Below the pieces are notes generated by a model. That model had not been told where the DNA came from, ran no database searches, and saw only the letters and a list, made by a program, of their open reading frames with translations. From Geobacteraceae bacterium (GTDB taxonomy: Bacteria > Desulfobacterota > Desulfuromonadia > Desulfuromonadales > Geopsychrobacteraceae), in assembly GCA_027064785.1 (NCBI GenBank), contig JAMOPE010000285.1, positions 1-10,239 on the forward strand: a stretch of 10,239 nt of DNA, read 5' to 3'. Below are positions 6,905 to 10,239 of the stretch, one piece after another (position 1 is the first letter of the stretch; each line of letters opens with the position of its first letter). The position numbers and the translations under genes are program-made.

Positions 6905-7157
6905 TCACCCTGGGCAATGACCCCGCCGCCGCCTCTCAAGGGAAGGGCGAAAGCCCAACCTCTCCGAATTCATCCTGACAAATCATCGATTTTTTCAATC
7001 GACATCCAAATCCTAATCCGCTGAAATAACTCTATTTCAACTAGATATCCGGAGAAATTCGGGTCGATGTCGAATGTTTCATATCTCTCAATCCGCTATC
7101 GTCAACACACCGACACAGAACAGAGTGTTCACCCCTGGCAAGCGGATGGAGGACGAT
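6905..7157. other. structured intergenic region of 253 bp
   Basis: No convincing gene lies here. From the left it holds a GC-rich patch with a GGGC-GAAA-GCCC tetraloop hairpin (6945-6956), a TCGATT-TTTTC-AATCGA hairpin (6986-7002), a GAAATA-ACTC-TATTTC hairpin (7023-7038) and copy 2 of the 40-bp element (7037-7076). TCGACATC at 6999-7006 is the exact reverse complement of GATGTCGA at 7066-7073 within the element, so a long-range stem is possible. None of the hairpins has a T-run typical of a terminator. The region ends with the GGAGG ribosome site of the next gene. Confidence 0.5.
7037..7076 (+). repeat. 40-bp intergenic element, copy 2
   Basis: This is the second copy of the element at 5844-5883, in the same orientation. 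TCAAC, GATATCCGG and TCGATGTCGAATG are identical, and the 11-base core differs most (6 of 11 differ). It ends 81 bp before the start of the Arg/His-rich exported protein gene. The flanks are not conserved, so copy 2 does not look like part of a larger duplication. Confidence 0.6.
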
Positions 7158-7526
7158 ATGAAAACAGCTTTGACCATTTTAGCAGCAGGATTCATTTTGA
7201 TAGTAACGCCAATTCTGGCATCGGCACACGGTCACCACCATCGCGGGCAGCGCGATTCATACCGTGGCTGGACGGATCACAGCTACTCTTATTCGGTTCA
7301 TGTCCGGCATGGAGACCGGCAACCAAATTATTGTAACAAACACCACCGGAAACACGAAAAGCGGCAACTCAGGAGAGAGTTACGTGAAACCCGACAGGAG
7401 CTCCGTCGTGTCAAACGTCAGGTGCGGCACCAGAGACAGCGTCCTTACTATGCCGTGCAGCCATATTATGTTAGACCTCCGGTTGTTTTCGGTATCCCTC
7501 AACTGGTCTTCCAATTTGGATTCTAG
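7158..7526 (+). CDS. small Arg/His/Tyr-rich exported protein of unknown function
   Basis: I do not recognise this 122-residue protein. It has a clear signal peptide (MKTALTILAAGF..., hydrophobic core 4-20, cleavage likely after ASA23). The mature part begins HGHHHRGQRD, contains a strongly basic helix from about 62 to 95 with a repeated RRELRETRQELRRVKRQVR pattern likely to form an amphipathic helix or coiled coil, then a YY-rich stretch (PYYAVQPYYVRPP at 96-108) and a hydrophobic aromatic end (FGIPQLVFQFGF). It has one cysteine (59) and no heme motif. The mature protein should be very basic, fitting a periplasmic or envelope protein that binds an anionic polymer or metal; this is inference. 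ATG 7158 follows GGAGG at 7148-7152. The frame is open further upstream to 7074, but the signal peptide fixes the start. A strong terminator follows, so it is a single-gene unit. Confidence 0.8.
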   Translation: MKTALTILAAGFILIVTPILASAHGHHHRGQRDSYRGWTDHSYSYSVHVRHGDRQPNYCNKHHRKHEKRQLRRELRETRQELRRVKRQVRHQRQRPYYAVQPYYVRPPVVFGIPQLVFQFGF

Positions 7527-7564
7527 AAAATTCCAGCACCCAAAACAAATCAGGAGTGCTGTTC

Positions 7565-7597
7565 AAAGGGACCATCTGAAAAGATTGGTCCCTTTTT
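7565..7597 (+). terminator. intrinsic terminator after the Arg/His-rich protein gene
   Basis: AAAGGGACC-ATCT at 7565-7577, a GAAA loop, and AGAT-T-GGTCCCTTT at 7582-7595 form a 13-bp stem with one bulged T, followed by a T-run to 7597. Confidence 0.93.
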
Positions 7598-7635
7598 ATG
7601 TTGTATTTTTTAGAATTTTCTTATAAAAAGGATGA

Positions 7636-8385
7636 ATGCAGTATTTTTGTCGAACCTGTATCTATCTGATCCTCGCTCTATCGTTTCCCGCCACGGTTGC
7701 AGCCGATCAGCTAACCGTCTCTTACTTTGAGCGTCCCCCCTATTACCTGACAACCAAAACGGGAGAAGCCAGGGGCTTTCTTGTCGAAAAAACAAAGAAG
7801 ATTCTGCAAACAGCTGACGTTGATGCGCGCTTTATTTCATTGAAGCCCAATAAAATCATCTTCATCCTCAAACACGCCAACCTCCCCCATTGTTCCATCG
7901 GCTGGTTCAAAAAACCGGAACGTGAAGTCTTTGCAAAGTTCACCAAGCCAATCTATCAGAACCGCCCTTTAGTGTTATTGACAGCAAAACAGAACAAAGC
8001 CAAGTTTAAAAAATATCACACACTGGCAGAGATATTTGCCGACAACAGTTTGATTATGGCCCGCATGAGTTCTTTTTCCTATGGATCTTATGTCGACCAC
8101 CTAATGGAGGAATATTCACCTGCCAGCTCTTTTTACTCGGGATCACAGGCGGCACTTCTCCACGCTATCGATACCGGAAAAGTGACCTATATGCTGGTTG
8201 CACCCGAAGAGGTGCAACAGATGATTGCCTCGGTAAAACGACCTCCAACATCATTTGCCCAGATTTCCCTCGACGAAATTCCCCACGGTAACTTCCGCTA
8301 CCTCATGTGCGGGCATGCAGTCAGTGACGAATTGATCGGGAAGCTTAATTCCGCCATCGACACACTGTCATCTAAGGCCGATTAA
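7636..8385 (+). CDS. periplasmic substrate-binding protein, SBP_bac_3 (amino-acid-type) family
   Basis: The 249-residue precursor has a signal peptide (hydrophobic 8-22, cleavage around VAA23). The mature chain follows the type II solute-binding pattern: LTVSYFERPPYY at 26-37, the GEARGFLVEKTKKIL helix at 43-57, the domain-crossing segment WFKKPEREVFAKFTKPIYQN at 90-109, a second lobe from about 115, and a final helix DELIGKLNSAIDTL. At 249 residues it is of usual length for polar amino acid or related ligand binders. No permease or ATPase gene is adjacent, and it stands alone between a terminator and the nhaD leader. It may therefore serve a distant transporter or be an orphan sensor protein; the ligand cannot be told. 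A short AAGG at 7628-7631 gives a tight 4-base spacing to ATG 7636. Cys5 and Cys8 lie in the signal peptide without a lipobox. Confidence 0.83.
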   Translation: MQYFCRTCIYLILALSFPATVAADQLTVSYFERPPYYLTTKTGEARGFLVEKTKKILQTADVDARFISLKPNKIIFILKHANLPHCSIGWFKKPEREVFAKFTKPIYQNRPLVLLTAKQNKAKFKKYHTLAEIFADNSLIMARMSSFSYGSYVDHLMEEYSPASSFYSGSQAALLHAIDTGKVTYMLVAPEEVQQMIASVKRPPTSFAQISLDEIPHGNFRYLMCGHAVSDELIGKLNSAIDTLSSKAD

Positions 8386-8423
8386 GTGATTATTTAGCGG
8401 ACAAAAAAAGTATCGAGTTTCTG

Positions 8424-8453
8424 TTTGACCATGAGAAAGACTCATGCTACTTA
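8424..8453 (+). promoter_or_regulatory. candidate nhaD promoter with a dyad in the spacer
   Basis: TTGACC at 8425-8430 resembles a -35 box. The next 17 bp are almost filled by a perfect dyad, CATGAG-AAAGA-CTCATG (8430-8446). A weak -10 candidate, TACTTA, lies at 8448-8453. The dyad has no T-run, so it is not a terminator. A second small hairpin, GTGG-CAAT-CCAC, is at 8476-8487. A leader of about 75-80 nt would result. The -10 match is poor, so this remains a suggestion. Confidence 0.3.
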
Positions 8454-8535
8454 TGTGAAGTTTTAACCTGTAATGGTGGCAATCCACTTAATTTGCCGTT
8501 TTAGATGTTAACACCTTTTTTTGGAGTCCAATGTC

Positions 8536-10068
8536 ATGAATGCCGAAACATCCCCCCGGTACAGCAACAAGCTGTCATTCCTAAAACAAGGAAACTCATG
8601 GGTTAAGTATTGCATCATGAGTACCCTCATCCTCTTTGCCACGGCTATTCCCACCTTTGCCAGCAGTGAAGAGGGAGAACATGTCATGCATATGACCGGA
8701 TCACTGTACGGGATTATCGCCCTCCTCCTGTTCATCGGTGCATACAGTCTCGTTATTATGGAAGAAAAAATCCATATGCGAAAAAGTAAGCCGGTTATCT
8801 TTGCGGCTGGAATTATCTGGATTCTGGTCGCTGTTGCCTACACAAGTCTGGGACAACCTGAAGCCGCCGAACACGCTATTCGCGGCAATCTGCTTGAATA
8901 TGCCGAGCTGCTCCTATTCCTGTTGACCGCAATGACCTATATCAACGCAATGGACGAGCGAAATGTCTTCCAGGCACTACGCTCCTGGCTGGTCAGTCGT
9001 GGGTTTACCCTGCGAACCGTTTTCTGGGTGACCGGTTTCCTCGCTTTTATCATCTCACCCGTTGCTGACAACCTGACAACAGCCCTGTTGATGGGTGCCG
9101 TTGCCATGGCAGTCGCCGGTGATAACAAAAAATTCCTCGTCGTCGCATGTATCAACATTGTTGTTGGTGCGAATGCCGGCGGTGCGTTCTCCCCCTTTGG
9201 TGATATCACCACACTGATGGTCTGGCAGAAGGGTGTCGTCTCTTTTGCTGAATTTTTTGACCTGTTTGTCCCGGCATTGCTTAACTGGCTGGTCCCTGCT
9301 GTCATTATGAGCTTCGCCGTTGCAAAAGAACGTCCTGACGCAAAAGGGGAATCCATTAGTATGAAACTGGGCGCAAGACGTGTCATGTTTCTATTTCTCT
9401 GCACCATCGTAACGGCCGTATTGTTTCACCAGGTTCTTAACCTTCCACCGGCAGCCGGCATGATGCTTGGTCTCGGCTACCTTGGATTCTTCTCCTACTG
9501 GTTGAAGAAAACTGAACAACGTCTCGGAACCGGCGATCATCCTCTCGATATGACCGGACACAACCCGGATGAGCACCAGGTTCCTGCTGACCAGGTCCAC
9601 GGAGAATCAACCGGATTTGACCTGTTCCGCAAGATTGCCCGGGCAGAGTGGGACACCCTGTTATTCTTCTACGGCGTTATCCTCTGTGTTGGCGGACTTG
9701 GTCAATTCGGCTATCTGGCCATGACCTCTGAAGCAATGTACATTGGCCTTGGACCAACATGGGCGAACGTACTGGTTGGTATCCTTTCCGCGATTGTTGA
9801 TAACATTCCTGTTATGTTTGCAGTCCTCACCATGGACCCCCATATGTCTCACGGCCAATGGTTGCTGGTCACTCTCACCGCTGGTGTTGGTGGTAGTCTT
9901 CTGTCAATTGGTTCCGCTGCCGGTGTTGCCCTAATGGGATCTGCCCGCGGTATTTATACTTTTGGCGCACACATGAAATGGACCTGGGCTGTTGCCCTTG
10001 GCTATGCTGTGAGTATTGGAGCACACCTGCTTATTAATGCTCACCTGTTTAACCAGTTCCGCCACTGA
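8536..10068 (+). CDS. nhaD: NhaD-type Na+/H+ antiporter
   Basis: This 510-residue inner-membrane protein of the ion transporter superfamily exchanges Na+ (and often Li+) for H+. NhaD motifs are plain: SPVADNLTTALLMG at 174-187, GANAGGAFSPFGDITTLMVW at 211-230, VDNIPVMFAVLTM at 421-433 and GVGGSLLSIGSAAGVALMGS at 450-469, with Asp178, Asp223 and Asp422 in conserved polar positions. About a dozen hydrophobic segments are visible. Residues 28-43 (MSTLILFATAIPTFAS) look like a cleavable or first membrane segment, as in other NhaD proteins. A hydrophilic loop at about 325-360 holds several His and Asp/Glu residues and could be a pH-sensing or regulatory loop (inference). The start is ATG 8536, preceded by GGAG 8523-8526; the in-frame TTG at 8521 overlaps that site and is rejected. 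It is monocistronic, with a strong terminator after the stop. NhaD suggests a saline or alkaline habitat. Confidence 0.94.
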   Translation: MNAETSPRYSNKLSFLKQGNSWVKYCIMSTLILFATAIPTFASSEEGEHVMHMTGSLYGIIALLLFIGAYSLVIMEEKIHMRKSKPVIFAAGIIWILVAVAYTSLGQPEAAEHAIRGNLLEYAELLLFLLTAMTYINAMDERNVFQALRSWLVSRGFTLRTVFWVTGFLAFIISPVADNLTTALLMGAVAMAVAGDNKKFLVVACINIVVGANAGGAFSPFGDITTLMVWQKGVVSFAEFFDLFVPALLNWLVPAVIMSFAVAKERPDAKGESISMKLGARRVMFLFLCTIVTAVLFHQVLNLPPAAGMMLGLGYLGFFSYWLKKTEQRLGTGDHPLDMTGHNPDEHQVPADQVHGESTGFDLFRKIARAEWDTLLFFYGVILCVGGLGQFGYLAMTSEAMYIGLGPTWANVLVGILSAIVDNIPVMFAVLTMDPHMSHGQWLLVTLTAGVGGSLLSIGSAAGVALMGSARGIYTFGAHMKWTWAVALGYAVSIGAHLLINAHLFNQFRH

Positions 10069-10099
10069 TTTTTAGACTAAATCATAAAGATAATTAACC

Positions 10100-10130
10100 A
10101 AAAGCCCTTCGGAAATTCCGGAGGGCTTTT
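10100..10130 (+). terminator. intrinsic terminator of nhaD
   Basis: AAAAGCCCTTCGG at 10100-10112 pairs with CCGGAGGGCTTTT at 10118-10130 (13 bp with one T-G wobble) around a 5-base loop. The A-run on the left and the T-run on the right would let it work in both directions. Confidence 0.93.
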
Positions 10131-10139
10131 GACTGCAAT

Positions 10140-10190
10140 AAACCACCATGCACTGAAAGTGCATGGGTTTGAGTCGGGACTGAAAGTCCC
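10140..10190. repeat. paired ACTGAAAGT hairpins, candidate REP or IS200/IS605-type end
   Basis: Two adjacent perfect hairpins share the apex ACT-GAA-AGT. The first is CCATGCACT (10146-10154) pairing with AGTGCATGG (10158-10166), extended by AAAC and GTTT with a 2-base bulge. The second is GGGACT (10176-10181) pairing with AGTCCC (10185-10190). Tandem hairpins with a shared apex lie at the ends of IS200/IS605-type elements and in REP sequences handled by RAYT transposases. No transposase is visible in the window, so the identity is a suggestion. Confidence 0.45.
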
Positions 10191-10207
10191 TAATCACCAA
10201 AATCTTT

Positions 10208-10228
10208 CCCTCTCCCTCGGGGAGAGGG
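10208..10228. repeat. perfect CCCTCTCCC/GGGAGAGGG hairpin, REP-like
   Basis: CCCTCTCCC at 10208-10216, a TCG loop and GGGAGAGGG at 10220-10228 form a 9-bp perfect stem, followed by TGGCGCAAAGC up to the window edge. Palindromes of this CCCTCTCC type are common dispersed intergenic repeats in many bacterial genomes. It has no T-run. The full unit probably continues beyond 10239. Confidence 0.5.
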
Positions 10229-10239
10229 TGGCGCAAAGC

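Noticed and set aside
7067..7336. An 89-codon plus-strand frame overlapping the Arg/His-rich protein gene
   Set aside because: It lacks a well-spaced ribosome site and overlaps in another frame a gene with a clear signal peptide and a GGAGG site. Only the possible Met-Ser-Asn leader start is kept as a low-interest finding.
7601..7627. TTGTAT and TATAAA as a promoter for the binding-protein gene
   Set aside because: The spacing is 15 bp, and the -10 would overlap the ribosome site, giving an almost leaderless message; it is more likely AT-rich chance.
8521..8535. A TTG start for nhaD at 8521
   Set aside because: GGAG directly after this TTG is the ribosome site for ATG 8536, so translation should begin there.
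10140..10228. A CRISPR array at the right edge
   Set aside because: The hairpins differ in sequence and length and there are no regular spacers.

Overview
The window looks like a chromosomal segment from an anaerobic or facultative Gram-negative deltaproteobacterium of the Desulfuromonadales type (Geobacter, Desulfuromonas and relatives). This is inference. It rests on a MoaD/ThiF pair downstream of an FAD oxidoreductase, as seen in tungsten aldehyde oxidoreductase operons, on a small exported CXXCH cytochrome, on a four-domain S1-like protein, on a DgkA-PAP2 fusion and on an NhaD-type Na+/H+ antiporter. Base composition is close to 50% GC. No tRNA, rRNA, CRISPR array, transposase gene or phage gene is visible. 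No gene is obviously broken except the one cut by the left edge.

Left part (1-2400): the C-terminal 50 residues of an FAD/NAD(P) oxidoreductase are followed at 3-bp spacings by a MoaD/ThiS-type ubiquitin-fold protein ending in Gly-Gly and by its likely E1-like adenylyltransferase (ThiF/MoeB/HesA family). These three form the end of a plus-strand operon, probably one that makes and matures a molybdo- or tungstopterin enzyme. Facing it is srkA (stress response kinase A), whose true start gives exactly 328 residues.

Middle part (2400-5800): a secreted protein with a carboxypeptidase-regulatory-like domain and a DUF4015-type putative glycosyl hydrolase domain starts at GTG and runs convergently, with a 6-bp gap, into a membrane DgkA-PAP2 fusion. 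Divergent from the fusion is a 401-residue protein with four S1 RNA-binding domains.

Right part (5800-10239): this is a row of short monocistronic units, three of them closed by clear intrinsic terminators. They are a monoheme c-type cytochrome, an EVE-domain protein with a TATAAT box, a small Arg/His/Tyr-rich exported protein of unknown function, an orphan periplasmic substrate-binding protein, and NhaD with a structured 150-bp leader. The window ends in a cluster of perfect hairpins that resembles REP or IS200/IS605-type intergenic repeats.

The least explained signal is a 40-bp element present twice, in the same orientation, at 5844-5883 and 7037-7076 (32/40 identical without gaps). Each copy lies about 80-120 bp upstream of a gene for a small exported basic protein. 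I see no complete new defence or mobile system; most genes belong to known families.
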